A DNA stretch of 64,000 nt from an uncultured Clostridium sp. (GCA_946545035.1 CAMNND010000001.1:1-64000); one strand, 5' to 3'; positions 26,001 to 40,468 are shown, counted from the first letter of the stretch. Notes: a model not told the origin generated them from the sequence alone. Program-made: numbers and translations.

Positions 26001-29000
26001 AAGAACAAATAGCTAATGAAGCAGCTATTACAACAGCAGAAACTACAAGAAGTACTATTGGAAAAATAATAACTGCTGAGTTAGTTAAGCAAGTTGCTTT
26101 ACAAGCTGCTTTAACTTTTGGCATTCCTTTATTATTAGCTGGTTTAGGTGCTGCAGTTGGATATTATCAGCAACAACGAGAAGAAGCTGAAAAATTAAAG
26201 CAAGAACGTTTAGAAGCTTCAAATCAACAAACTGATGAATTAAAGAAAAATGCAGCAAATATACAGGAACTTTATAATAATTATAAAGAAACTGGAGAAG
26301 CAGCTGATGGTTTAAGAGAAGCTCTTGAACAACAAGCTGAAGCTTTGGGTATAGTAGTAACAGCTGCAGATGACTATGATAGTTTAAAACAAAAAATAGA
26401 TGAAGCAACGGCTTCTCAGTTAGCATATAATGCAGCTTTAAGAGGCGAAGATTCTTCTATTTCAAAAACAACCGCTACTGATGCTGGATTAACTTTTGAA
26501 GATAAAGAAGCATTAGGAATTGATACAACTCCAGCTTCTTATGTTAATACAGCTAATGGTCAAATGCAATATCAAGCAGACGGAAGTGTTTCCGCAGATA
26601 TAGCAAAAACAGTTGAAAAATCAAAAGAACTAATAGATCTTGAACAACAAAGTATTGCAAATCGCAATACAGAATTAGCTATTTTAGATCGAGGCAATCC
26701 AAAAGAAGAAGAAAAATATCAATTATTAAAGCAACAAAATATAGAAAGCCAAAATCGGATAGATCGTCTTACCAATTATGTTGAGGGAAATAAAGATTAT
26801 TTAGATAATCAATATGCTCAAGCTGAAAATTCTGTTTTATCTATGGCTTTAAATTCAGATATTTTTAAAGGACAAGAAAATGCCGCGGGTGATTTTGAAG
26901 CTACTTCTTATCAACAAGCTCTTCAATATGTAAAAAATATTACAGATGGATTAGAAATCACAGAACAGCAACAACAAGAATTAGCTGCAACTGCTTTAGA
27001 GTATGCTGATAATCTTGAAGGTGCTGCGCAAGCTCAATTAGAGATAGCTCAAAATCAAATTGAACAAAATCCTTATGTTTATTCTGGAATTCGTGCAGGC
27101 GAATCTGGAATGAATAAAATTAATGAATTAGGTGAAAAATTTGATTTATCAGATCAAGAAAAAGCAAAAATCTCAGATTTAATAGATTGATCTGATACGG
27201 ATGAATTAGATGCAAGAGTTGCAGATTTAGCTGAAGAAATTGAAGAAGGCTTAAGTCAGGGGATGTCTCTTGATGATATTTTTTCTAAGATGAAAGAAAA
27301 TCAAGAAATTGAATTAACAGATGATGAAATTTTAAAACAAGAACGTGATGATAAAGGATATGTCGGAGAAGACTGAGAAAGAGATGCCGAAGATGTAAAA
27401 GAATATGCAGATTCTTTACAAGATTTGGCTGAAATTTCTGATGACATTGCGGATTCTTTAAAAGATAATCGAAAAGAAGCCTTAAAAATTGCTGATGCGA
27501 ATGCCCGATTAAATAAAGGTGTAAAATCTTTAGCTGATAGTTGAGATGATTGAAATAAAATTATTTCTGATACTTCTAAGGGAATTGAAGCTACAGAAGA
27601 TTATTCTGATGCAATCCATGGAGTAGAAGATGCTTTAACAAATATTCTTGATTTTGATGTAAGTACTGGATTAGCCGATAGTACTCAGTTTATTAAAGAA
27701 CATATGGATGACATAGCCGCTGCTGCAGAAGGCGATATGGATGCAATTGAAAGATTGCGAGTAGCAGCAGCTCAACAAATTTTAATTGATGCTGATTTTG
27801 ATTGAAATAAAATAAATGTTAGTCAAGAAGAACTTTTTGGATTAATTTCTGAATTAGATAATGAAGAAATTGAAGTCGGAGCAACTTTAGATACAACGAC
27901 TTTTGGAGAAGCTTTAGCTATAGCATTACAAGCTGTAGGTGCAACGACAGAAGAAATGCAAAAAGTTTTTGATTCTCTTGGTTGAGAACCTAATATTACA
28001 TATGAAACTTACAAAGTTGCAGATAACAGTAAGCAAACAACAGATGGTACAATTGAGATTGTAGATCCTAAAGCAGAGGGAGGAACAAGAACTGTTAAGG
28101 TCTCTGATGAAGTTGTATTTAATGGAGATAATACGGTTACTATTCCTAAAATAAATGCAAAAGGAACAACTTATCAAGGGTCTGCTCCTAAAATAGCTTC
28201 ACCTTCAAGTCGAGGCGGTGGAAGCGGAGGCGGTGGAGGAAAAGGTAAGTCTTGCTTCGTAGCTGGTACTTTAGTTTCTACTTCTCTTGGATTTAAACCA
28301 ATTGAACAAATCCAAAAGGGAGATATGGTTCTTTCTTATAATACATTACTTAAAAGAAATGAGTATAGTGAAGTTCTTCAAACTATGATTCACGATACCA
28401 TTGAGCCTATTTATACTTTATATATTAAAGATGAACAATTAAGAGTTACTGGCATTCACAGATTTTTAGTTACAGATAAAATTACTTGCGGAGTTCCTCA
28501 ATGAGTATATGCAGCAGATCTTAAAGTAGGACAATGAGTCTTCTTTGCAGATGGTACTTGACATGTAATTCATAAGATTGAAACTAATATTGAGCATCAA
28601 ATTGTATATAATTTTGAAGTTTTTGCAAATCATAATTATTATGTTGGCCGCAATCAAATTCTTGCACACAACAAAGGTGGCAGTAAAAAAGGTAGCGGCG
28701 GTGGAAAAGCTAAAACTATTGAGCAAAAAGATAAAAAAGATCACGAGAAAGATTATTATGAAGAAGTTAATACTCAATTAGACAAAGTTGAGAAAGAACT
28801 TTCTCGTGTAGAAAAACAACAAGATAAACTTGTTGGTGACAAAGCTCGAGCAAATCAAAATAAACAACTTGGACTACTTCAAAAACAAATTGAGCTTCAA
28901 AAAGAACATTTACGAATTCTTACAGAAGAAGAAAAAGTAGATGTTACAAAGCATCTAAAAGAGCAAGATAAACAAGCTGAAAAATTAGTTCAAAAATATA

Positions 29001-32000
29001 ACAAATTATTTGTTATTCCTGATCCAGTTTATGATGAAGATGGCATAATTTCTAATTATGAACAAATTAGTAAAGCTGTTGATGATGCTCATAATAAAAT
29101 GATCGATGAATATAATAAAGCAGCTAAAACTGGAAATGAAGAATTAACTAAACAAATTCAAAAAGATATAGATAGTTTAGATAAATATGGTGATGCAATT
29201 CGTAAAGATGCTCAAAGATTAGATAAAATTGTTGTAGAAACAGAAGAATTAAATAATACAATCCAAGAGCTACAAGATTCAATGCAAGATATTCGTATCG
29301 AAGCTTTTAAGAATTATGAAGAAGCCAGAGATGGATTGAAAGATATTAAAGAGTCTGCGGCTGAACTTAATACTATATTTAGAGACTTTGACCCTGATTC
29401 ATTTGTAAATAGTTTTTCAATTGATGATACTCCTTATGATGATTTAATTGAAACAATGAATAAATTAGATACTATTTACAATATAACTAAAGAAGATGCA
29501 GAAGATTTTTATGATAAGCTAATAAAACAAAAAGAAGCTGATTTAGCAAAAGCAGATGAATTAGAAGAACGTATGGCTATCCAACAATCGATAGAATTCT
29601 TTAATTCTCGTAAGAATAATTTATCTGCGGATAATTTAAATAATGGTTATTTAGGTGTCTTAAGTCAAGATTTAGCCACTCTACAAGAATGAATGAATAA
29701 TCCTACATCAAAAGACAATGTTTTTGGAACAGATATAGCGGCTTTAACTGATACATATAAAGAGACTTATGAAGCCTTAAAAGATGGTTTTGAGGAATAT
29801 CGTAAACTTATTCAAGATTATCGAGATGCAGCTTTAGATATTTATAATGAGGCAGAAGATGCAATCGATCGTCAAATGGATAAATATGATAGATTAGTTG
29901 AAAAAGTTGAACGTATGTCTGATACTTATGCATTATATTACGGAGAAGATAGTTATGCGGAGCTAGATAAATTCTATGCTCAACAGGGTGATATAATGCA
30001 AAATCAGTTAGATCAATTAACTACTGCATATGAATATTGAAATCAGCAATATCAGAGAGCATTAGCAACAGGAGATAAAAAGTTAATTCAAGAAATTGAA
30101 GATAAAATGAATGATGCTGAAGACGCAATGCTTGAAAAAGCCGAAGAATTGGCTGACCTTTGGGTAGAAAAATTTGAAAATGTTGTCAATGCTAATACTC
30201 AATCTATTTATGATAAATTATTTAACGGAAATGACTTTAATGATTTAACTGATAGCTGAGAACTTCAAAAAGATTACATGGAACGCTATAAAGATGAAGT
30301 TGAAAAAAGCTACGAGATAGATAAGCTTCGGTCTAAGTATCTTGATTTATTAAATGATGCTCAAGGCACATCTTTACAAACTCAAAATAAGATACGCCAA
30401 CAAATGCAAGAGCAATTAAAACAATTGCAAGATCAAGCCAGTGTTAGCGAATATGATGTCAAATTAGCTAACGCAAGACTAGAAATTCTTCAGAAACAAA
30501 TTGCATTAGAAGATGCTCAAAGAAATAAAAATCAAATGCAACTTCGTCGTGACTCTCAAGGTAATTATAGATATACTTATAGAGCCAATCAAGAAGATGT
30601 AAAGGCTGCTCAAGATGATTTATTAGATTCTGAATTTAATGCATATGAATTAACAAAAGATGAAACAATTTCTAACAATGACCGAGCTTTAAACATGGTG
30701 CAGGACTTCTTAAATAAGCGAGCCGATATATTTAATAAGTATAAAGATGATGACGAAGCTCGAACAAAAGCGTTAGAGCAGCTATCCGCAGATTATAGTA
30801 AACTTTTAGGTGGTATGGAAGAAGATTTCAAAGATACTACTAATGGTATGTACGATGTTCTTACATTTTTAGTTAAGAATGGAACAGAAGACAGCGCAAC
30901 AAGTGCGGCTAATATGCTTGATAATTTATTTGAGGATGAAAATAAATTTAAAGAAGATACTGAAGTTTTATGAGCTTCAATGACAAATAATATTACAGAT
31001 GCTTTAGGAAACTTTGAAGATGCTGTCGAAGAAGCTAATGGTGAAATGATTGCTCAGACAGAAGACTTAAAAGAAAAAATGGCAGGTAATAAAGGAGCTC
31101 TTACTACAATAGGATCTTCTGCGGATACTATGACAGATTCTTTAGACAAAGCTGCTGAGGCTACAAAGAGTTTAGCGACTGAAACACAAAATCTATACGA
31201 TCTTTTTGGTTCAGATGATGCAAAATTACAAGATGCTTTAAGTAGCATAGAGAAGTATAAACAGGAATTACAAGATACTCAAGATACAACTTCTAGTTTA
31301 GCTCAATCATTAAAGAAGGCTAATGCTACTCTTGATACAAAGACAGCAGAAGCTCAGAGCTATAAAACTGCTCTTGATTTTGCTACTGGTGCTAGACAGG
31401 TAAAAGAAGGCACTAAAGTAAAATTAAAGAAAGGCACCTTTGTACATTATGACAGATATGGCGGAGTACAACAAGATGCAGAAGGAAATACTGGTTGGAG
31501 ATTACCAGAAGATATGTGAGTAAAATTTGACGCTCCCGCAACAGAGCGTAATGCTAGATATAAATATGGTTTTTATGCAACAGGAGATAGCTTAACAAGT
31601 TTTGGAAAGAAACAGCCTGGGGATAATGAGAACGGGCGTCAAAATACTGATCAACGTCGACATCAAAAATGATGGTTTAATGAAGATGAATTACAGAGAA
31701 ATGTACTCGCAGCGATGGATACTGGAGGATATACTGGAGAGTGAGAAGACGAAACTCCATTATATAAAAATGGTAAATTAGCTTTATTACACCAAAAGGA
31801 ATTAGTATTAAATAGCTCCGATACTGAGAATATATTAGCTGCGGTTGAAATTGTAAGAACTATCGCCGCGGGTATAAACAATCAATTAGCTAGCCTTTCT
31901 CAAAATGCTGGAATTCGTAATTTTAATTCTTCTTTATCTTCTATTGGAAATGAAGTTCAACAAAGAGTTGAAATAAAAGCAGAATTTCCTAATGTACAAG

Positions 32001-32080
32001 ATTCTTATCAAATTGAGCAAGCTTTACTTGAACTTTCTGATCAGGCTTATCAATATGCTCATAGAAATATTAGGGGCTAA
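23096..32080 (+). CDS. Tape measure protein with internal Hint domain (2994 aa, TGA = Trp)
   Basis: The start is TTG 23096, eight bases after GAAGGTG; TAA ends it at 32080. It sets tail length and is ejected with DNA. The N-terminal 600 residues carry the usual tape-measure region (LDDSLTQIMLVTDYNRDS, VGELAQASQRAASMANTVGV, GNGLKTLYARFSDIS). Long coiled coils follow, with one hydrophobic segment near 1001-1025. At residues 1720-1859 sits an intein-like Hint domain between Gly-rich linkers. Further coiled coils and a C-terminal GGYTGEW...LHQKELVLN motif common in these proteins close it. Many TGA Trp codons must be read through; a few Trp are TGG. At about 1.5 angstrom per residue it predicts a tail well over 400 nm if unprocessed. 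Confidence 0.88.
28253..28672 (+). other. Hint (bacterial intein-like) domain inside the tape measure
   Basis: Residues 1720-1859. Block A is CFVAGTLVSTSLGFKPIE followed by KGDMVLSYN, with the nucleophile Cys1720. Block B is RVTGIHRFLV with His1788. The end is YNFEVFANHNYYVG, ILAHN with His1858-Asn1859. The next residue is Lys, not Cys/Ser/Thr, so full protein splicing by the usual route is not expected. Cleavage, as in bacterial intein-like or polymorphic-toxin Hint domains, is more likely. No homing nuclease is inserted. Gly-rich linkers (GGGSGGGGGKGK before, KGGSKKGSGGGKAK after) suggest an exposed, modular insert. Confidence 0.85.
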
Positions 32081-32143
32081 AATAAATAACTAATCTTACT
32101 CGTTTTTTATTTTATTAAGAGTGAGACACACAAGGATTTTTTA

Positions 32144-32178
32144 ACGGGAGAGTTGTCTTTAAACTCTCCCGTTTTTAT
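32144..32178 (+). terminator. Terminator after tape measure gene
   Basis: ACGGGAGAGTT-GTCTTTA-AACTCTCCCGT followed by TTTTATTTT, an 11-bp perfect stem. Confidence 0.88.
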
Positions 32179-32204
32179 TTTATAGAAAAGGAGCGCTGTA
32201 TTAA

Positions 32205-35200
32205 ATGGTTAATAAAATGAATTTACAAGAAAGTATTTTAAAAGCTGTTAATACTATTGTAGAACAGCGCACTAATGAATTAAAAGTAGATAAAACTATT
32301 ACCGCTATTGTTGAAAAAAATATGGGTATTTTTAATGGAAAAACATTATATCGACTTAGATATGAGGGTGGGTTTCTTGAAGCTGTAGTTTTAAATCCAG
32401 AAGAAATTTATCTACCTAATACCTCTGTTTATGTATTAATTCCGCAAGGAGATTTTTCTAAACAAAAAGTTATTATTGGTCGAACCAATAATATCAATCT
32501 TGAGAAAGATTCTTCTATTATAAATAGTATAGAGAATCAATACTGTTTAGTTGGTAATAATTTATTATATAATGCAAAAAAAGATGATTCAGAAAAAATT
32601 TCTAATTTACAGTATGGAGTTTATTCTTATCACAATCCATTAGAAGAAAATGAAAATCCAGACACTATTTTACATAGATACAATCAAATTTGTAGTTACA
32701 ATTCAGATGGACAATATAATGAAGTTTATAATAGACGAGATTTAGATCAAACACAATGAATGATATATGATCAAAATTTAGCTTTTAATATTGAAAGCTT
32801 AAATATATTAAAAGATCAATCTACAGGGTTAATGGTTAAAGCAGATTTTAAAACCAATTTAACTATGGAACAAAGACAACGTTCAGAGGGCGAGTATGGC
32901 TTAATCTTAAATCTTGTTTTTAATAATTTAAATAAAGATTATGGTTCTACTAATGGAGAAGTTTTTGAAAAAGTTGCGGAAATTATTACTGGAAAAGCAT
33001 ATATTTCAAAAAAGCAAGCTTATGATTTTAAAAGCATTTCTGAAGAGCCATCTTTAGATGATCAAAATTTATATGATTATTATGAGATTAAATTAAAAGA
33101 TATTCATGATTATTATATCTCCCAAGTAAAAGAATATAATGCAAATATAAAAAGCAATATTCGTTTATTAATAGAATATACAAATAGTTTAAGAACAACT
33201 TTTTCAACTAATAATAGTACAAAAATCTTATATACAGACATAGTTAGCAATACTTTAACAGGATATTTAGATTTTTTAAATGAGCTAGAATTAGCTAATA
33301 ATCTTAATAATTTTAATAATATTTATAATATTTGATGAAATCAAAATATAGGTGATACAGAAAATAAAACTATTGCTTATAAAATTAGCTCAAACAATAT
33401 GATTGGAAATCCTCTATCTTTTAATCAATGAAATACTCAACGTCAGATTTTAGATATAGATATTAAAAATCTTATTAGAATAGATAGTATTATTTTATAT
33501 AAGCAAGGATTTTTAGAAAATTCTGAAAGTGAATTAAATTGGCCTTTAAATAATCCTGGCCCAGATATTTTCGTTAAAAATCTTCAAATTTATCCTGTAA
33601 AACCAATTGAAAGTCAAAATGAAGATTACATCTTAAAAGTTCAACCAAAAAATTCGGATGCCGATTCTAATGCAGGAGTTTTAACTGGAACTGAATCAAT
33701 AGATAGAGTAATTTTTGAAGCTAGTCTTATTAGAAAAGGAATAGAAAATTTATCCAAAAGTACAAGAGCTTCCTTTTTATGATTTAAAGAAGATTTCTCA
33801 ATTACAGACGTAAATTCATCTGGTTATGATGCAATTGCGGGAATTGGTTGAAAAAGAATTCCATTAGCAAGAGGATACAATTTTGTTGCAACTGGTAATG
33901 ATAATTTAGCTTATAAAAATAATTATAAATGTGTTGTTCAATATGTTGAAAATGAAGATAACACAATTGTTTTAGATACAACTTTTTCAGTATATAACAA
34001 ATCTATTAGTACCGACATTTTATTAGAGTCAGATATTGGAACCACGTTCAGCTTTTTTGAAGATAATATTAAACCAAAAGTAATTTGTCGAATTAATGAA
34101 AACTTAAACGATTCAGATACAATAGAAAATTATCATGAAATAGTTTCTACTGATGAAACATATCCAAAATATAGATATTACTGAGCAATAACAGACTCTA
34201 TTAATGGAAATAAGATTTTCTTAAATGATGTTGATAACAAATCAATTGATGAAATTAACAATGTGTTAGCATATGTTGATGCAGAAGATATTGTTAAAGA
34301 TATAAAGTATTATAAATTAAACAATAATTTAGAAGAAATTCCTACGAAAAAGTCTATTGAAGCAACGAGAATTGTTTATCCAGTTAATAAACTAAGTTCT
34401 GGTTTTACAGTTAATTGTTTTGTAAAAAAGAAAATGCCGATAACAGGCTCTAATTATATCCGCTATGTAGATGCGGGGTCTGCAACTTTAGAGTTCTTAA
34501 ACAAAGGCTTAGATATAGATTTAAATAGCTTTAAAATTACTATTGAAAATGGAAATCAAGTTTTCCAATATGATGAATATGGTAATGCGCCAACATTAGA
34601 TAAAAACAAAGAACCTTTAGAAATACTTCCGATTCGAGCAAAAGTTTTTGCTCCATCTGGCGCAGAAATTAAGAGTAGTAATTATTCAGTGGAATGAATT
34701 TTTCCAACAGAAAATACTATGATTAATGCAAAAGAAATTTTAGAAAGCGATTCAGAAGAAAATTCACAAATATATAAGGGACAAATTTGTGATTTTAAAA
34801 TTATTGATCTATATAATCCAGATTTTTGAAATAACCAAATTACTTGTCATGTAACCTATAATAACCAAAGTTTATATAAAGACACTAGTTTTTTATTTAC
34901 TAAAATAGGTGAAAATGGTACCAATGGTACCGATGTTGTTGCAAAAATTTATTATACTGGTGACGATGTTTTAAATACCTTACATAGTCAGCCATTAACC
35001 CTTTATGCTCAAGATATAGATAATGGCACTGATATTACTACAAAGGCTATGTTTAACGTACCAGATGGAAATGGTAAAAGAAGAGCTTTGTCAGATGTAT
35101 TAGCAATTATTGGCGAAAAAGGTATTTTAGATGTCGCTTTATATCAAAAAGGAAATACCCTATCATCCAATAATTATGCTTCAACTTATCCTCGTTGAAA

Positions 35201-38200
35201 TTTATTAGGGAATATATCTTACTCACAAAATTATGGTAAGTATTTTACTATTGAGAAAAATTCAAATGATTCATACGACATAAATTGAAGTGGATCAGTT
35301 AATAATTCTCAAAAAGATTTATATCAAATTATTAAAGCAGAAGTTCAATTAAAAACTGGACAAACTTATTATGCAACATACAATATACCTTTTATTTGAT
35401 ATACAAAAGATAGTGGATCTATTTTAGATGTTAATAATTTAATTGCCATTGACCGCAGCCATTATTTAAGTTCAATCTTATATAATGCGGACGGCCGCAA
35501 TCCTATATATAATCATAATCAAGGATTAAAATTTATTAATATTCCAGAGAATATTGATAGAATTTTATGAGAAGCTAAAGGTGACATTAGTCTTCTCTTG
35601 GAAGATAATACTTCAACAAAGATTTTTGAAAAAACAGAAAACATAAGCGCAGAAGAAATGATTTTTATTTTACCTGACGATATATATGACGGTGGAATTA
35701 CAACTAATCATATTCAAGTTTCTTTTTACGATAAAGATAAATTAATTGCTATAGCTTATGTTCCTATTTATATGAGTCTCAACACTTTTGGACTTGCTTC
35801 TTTAAACGCATGAGATGGTAATCATATTACTATAAATGAAGATGAAGGATACGTTTTATCTCCACAAATAGGCGCTGGAGAAAAAGATGAAAATAATCGT
35901 TTTACTGGAATTTTAATGGGTAAAACAGAAGGCGAGGTTGGGCATACTGGAGAAACAGAAGCTCAAACTGGCTTATTTGGATATGTAAATGGTATTCGAT
36001 CTATCTTTTTAGATGCTAAAACAGGAAATGCTACTTTTGGATTACCAAATGGATTACATTTAGATGAAAATGGTAATTTAGAAAATGGTAACAATTTTAA
36101 TGAAGGAAGAATAGAACTTCGTCCTGGAAAAGAAAGTGTCATAGGTGGATGGACTTTAGGAAATAGAAGTCTATACTATACTAGTAAAAAAGAAATTGAT
36201 GATAATAATAATGAAAAATGAGTTTATTCTGGGCAGTTAGAAAAAAGACAATTACATGATTATATTCCTAATTGAAAAACAGGTTTAATTGAAAAGGATT
36301 TGAAAGATAATTATTTTAAACATCATGAAAGAGATATTAAATATGATGAATCTGGTATATTATTATATGCTGGAGAAAGTCCTTATATTTCAATAAAAGG
36401 TCGCCCTTTTTCAGAAACTGAAGTTCCTGAAAATGAAATGTCAGAAAAAGAGTCTCTTATTAGACCAAATGATTCAATTGAGTTACAGTTAGATACAGCA
36501 ACTCCTACTTTATTTACTATCTTTAGACATAACGGAGGTAATAGAGAGGGTATTGAAGGAGTCAGTGGTAATGAAGAGCAATATGAATTAGGTTCCCGCA
36601 CATTCTTGGCTGGTATTAACAGTCAGGGTGAATTTATTGCAAATAGTTTAAGAAGCGCAAATACAACCGACATTATAATACCTGCAGGAAGTGATGAAGA
36701 AAGAACTTGAAAAGCGGGTAGCTTAATTACAAAATTTGCTATTAACGCCTTAAATGCTTTTGATGATTTTGCTTATGATCCTGTTCCAAAAACTAGCCAT
36801 ATAGGTTTTGAAATTACAGCAAATGAAGAAAATACTTTAGCTCATTTCTTTACCAAGATAAATGGTTTAAAAGTAAAAGGTAGTAATGAAATTGATGAAA
36901 ACTATAATCCTACATTACATATATCTGGTGGATATACAGATGAAGATGGAGAATATAGTAGACCATTAGCTTTACATGGTAGAAATATTCAAATGTATGC
37001 ACTTGATGGGTCTGGAAGAGATCCTTTAGATGATAAGTTTTTATCTGAAACGGATGCTGGATTAAAAATTTCAACAGACGAGGCTCGATTACAATTAGGA
37101 TCAACTCATTTTAATCTTTTTAGAGATACTACTGGCACAAATAATATTAACGCATTAACGACCGCGAATGATTTACAGATTAATGTAGGAGAAGAAGTTT
37201 TAAATGATTCTATGGTTGAAGAGTTTAATGCTGGTAATAATAATTGAAAACCTTTAAATACTCAACTTGATTATAATAAATATAAAAAGTTTAGTGCAGA
37301 AGATTGTTATGTTCAAGATAAAGATTCTTTAGATAAGGTCGTTCGTCCTGTTTCTAATAAATATGTTAATTTAAGTCAAATGAATAAGTATCTTAATAGG
37401 ATTAATAGTAATATGATTATGAAATATTATATTGATCCAGAAACTCGTATTTTTACTTTAATGGATGAGTTGAATTTTTATTATAAATCTAATCTTAGAG
37501 GGAAAGATGAGTATATTTCAATTAATTCGTATAATAATAATATTTATTATAAAAATATTAAAAATGAAGTAAAAAGAGTAGAAGATATTTATAGATTTGA
37601 TGCAGATAGTCAAAATTATTATGCCCTAAATTCAGAGACAAAATCAGAATTAAATAACGAATCTTTAAATCAATATTTCGTTTTTCAAGAAAAAGATATA
37701 GATACGCAGATAAATGAACAATATGATTATATGTCTGAAGAAAATCTTCTTAATAATTTATACTATATAAATGAAAATAATTTAGATAATTATATAAAGA
37801 TTGATAATTATCGAGATATTTATTATAAAAGACAAGATCCAGATGGAAGAACAATATATATAAAAGAAAATCAAATAAATTCACAAGAAAGACCTTTTAT
37901 TATAATAGAAGATAAAGAAAATATTTTTGGTTATATAGAAAATGTTCAACATTATTGGAGAGACTCTTTTGATGAATTTAATTTATATTTTAAAATTAAT
38001 ATTGATGAAAAAGCTTATTATGTTACTAATTTTATCCTTGATACTTATTCAATGGATGAAAATAATGAATGACAGTTAAGTGATTCAAAAGAATTCTTTT
38101 CAGAATTGCCTGACCATAGTTATTGGTATCAAAAATATTATGAAGAGACAGCTAGCGCAACTACTAGATATGTTTTAAGACCTACTTTTATCGATGATTA

Positions 38201-40220
38201 TCCAGAAAACGGCCAAGTTGAATTTGAAATGGCAAATTTAAGTATGGTTGATTTTAATACAGATGCAAGCTTTAATGACACTAATATTTTAAATATTTAT
38301 AAAAAATATGAAGGTGAAATTGTAGATGGCATGTCTCAATATCTTTTAAAAGATGAAGTAGAACGAGCAAAATCTTATTATTATTATAAGAATAGTACAA
38401 ATTTTTATTCTAAATTAGAAAATGATGAAGATAACCAAACTTATTATAAATTAAAAGATTTGGACGGCTTTATAGAAATAACTACTTTAGGAGAATTATT
38501 TTATTATTCTGAAAAGTTTAATTCTTATATTTCATTAGATAATGTAGATACAGAAAACGTATATCTTTTTGAAAATAATAGCTATCAAGAAATAGAAAAC
38601 ATTGAAAATAATAATTATAGTTCAATATATAGAAGATTTATTGTTCCAAAAACTTTTTCTGATTATGAGTGGATTAGTTTAGATCAATGATTGGGTGGAG
38701 AACTTTTAAAAGAATATTGCTTAACAGAAGAACAAGAATATATTCTAAAAGAGAGTTTTCCAATAGATCAAACTTATTTAAAAATTAATGATAGATATGT
38801 TTTTATTGATTTTAATCTTAATAATTTTAATTATATTTATATAGAAGATAATAAAAGTTCAGAACCTTTCTTTATTTCTATTAATTATTTTAAACAGATT
38901 GCAGAAGATAAAACTAATCGATGATTATTCTTAGAATCAGAAGTTTATGATATTGGAGATAAAGGTTGAAAAGAAGAAAATGAATATGGAATTATATATA
39001 ATGAAAATGCCATTATAAGACAAAGTCCTATATTTAAATCTTATTCAAATCAAGCTTATTCTTTATATAATGGAACTTATAAAAATTATATTCAAAAAGA
39101 TAATAATATTTATACTAAAATTGATATAGATAAAAATATTGATATTAAAAATACTAGATTAATAAATTTACAATCTTATAAAAATCTAGATTTTACGCTA
39201 TTATCTTCAAGTAATACTTGCGAAGGACAAATTTCTCTGCGAAATACCTCTTCTAGCGATTTTTACTCTATAGATGGAAAAGAATATTCTATTTATGGTC
39301 AATTTGTCCGTGTTGAAAAAAATAATGAACAAATTAATAAATACGGGCTACTTTTAGGAGATAATTTTACTTCTTTATTAGGTGAAGATTTGAATTACAT
39401 AAAAAGTAAAAAACAAATTAAAATTACTTCTGCTGAAACAGGAAGTGGCCTTATTTATACAGCTGAAAAACCGCAAATATTATTAATTGCAGGGGAAGAC
39501 GGAGGTATTAAATCTACAAAATTAATTTTAAATTCTTCAGATAATGGATGAAAAAATAGAAAAGAAGATAGCTCTATTTTATCTTATCCCGCATTTAAAG
39601 TTCAAAGTAGATACGGATATATTGGAATTTTTCCTTGGTATGAAACAGATAAATCTTATTCAGAACAATTTTATGTAGGAATGAGTCAAATTATTACACA
39701 CGGATTACAGATTCAAGGAAAATATGGTAATAATAAAGATATAAATATTGGATTAATGGTATCTAATGATATTCAAGCAAATAAATTTATAGGGCAAAAT
39801 TGAAACAGTTTATTTAGTTTTCCTCAACCTAAAAAAGGAACTTCTATATCTTTTGGAAGTGGTGGCAGTTTAAGTTTTGGTTGAGAAAATCAGTCAAATT
39901 TAACATTTAGTGTACCAAAAATTACAATAAAAGAAAAAGGTCAACCTTCTATTACAACCAATTCTGTATCTATTACTCTTCCAAATGCACAAAATATATG
40001 AGATGCGATTTTTAGACGTCTTGAACGTTATATAAATAATCGAGGTTTTTTGACGACTAGTGCAGCTGACAGCCGATATGCGAAGAAGTCTAGTCTTAAT
40101 AATTATGTAACTAGTGTTAGTGGTACTCTTACTGGATCACATATTAGCATTAATTATCATAAAAACGGTGGTACCTATAGAGTTATTAATGGTAATATAA
40201 CATCAAAAGCTACAAAATAA
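32205..40220 (+). CDS. Giant tail-tip / fibre protein (2671 aa, TGA = Trp)
   Basis: ATG 32205 follows AAAAGGAG by ten bases; the frame runs to TAA at 40218-40220 when TGA is read as Trp. The N-terminus (VDKTITAIVEKNMGIFNGKT, PQGDFSKQKVIIGRTN) resembles tail-tip proteins that bind the distal tail. A collagen-like spot (GENGTNGTD) lies near residue 908. At about 1240-1290 there is a QTGLFGYVNGIRSIFLDAKTG element, well known in baseplate and fibre proteins of phages infecting Gram-positive hosts. The segment 1682-2332 is exceptionally Asn/Tyr/Asp-rich. The C-terminus has SADSRYAKKSSLNNYV, typical of fibre trimer shafts. Probably a structural or receptor-binding component of the tail tip. Confidence 0.72.
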
Positions 40221-40234
40221 GGAGATAAAAGGAT

Positions 40235-40468
40235 ATGGATAATTTACAATTACGATTAGAATTACAAGTTTCACTTCAGCGATGAGTTGATAACACAATG
40301 TCTAATTATAATATTTCAGCAGCAGAAATGGAAGATGCTTTATCACGAATATTATTAAAATTAAAAGATAAAGTTTTTGAAGACTATCTTGTTGAGCAAC
40401 AACAAGCTTATCAAGAGATGATGAATGCATCTTCTAACCAAGAGGATGGAGTAATAGAAGATGCCTAA
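40235..40468 (+). CDS. Small helical tail-module protein (77 aa)
   Basis: ATG at 40235 after GGAG and AAAAGG. The product is helical (LRLELQVSLQRWVDNTM with a TGA Trp; EDALSRILLKLKDKVFEDYL). Its TAA stop overlaps the next gene by eight bases, so the two are probably translated together. No family recognised; likely a small structural or assembly factor. Confidence 0.55.

Noticed and set aside
28253..28672. Full splicing intein
   Set aside because: The residue after HN is Lys, and no homing domain is present; cleavage is more likely than splicing.
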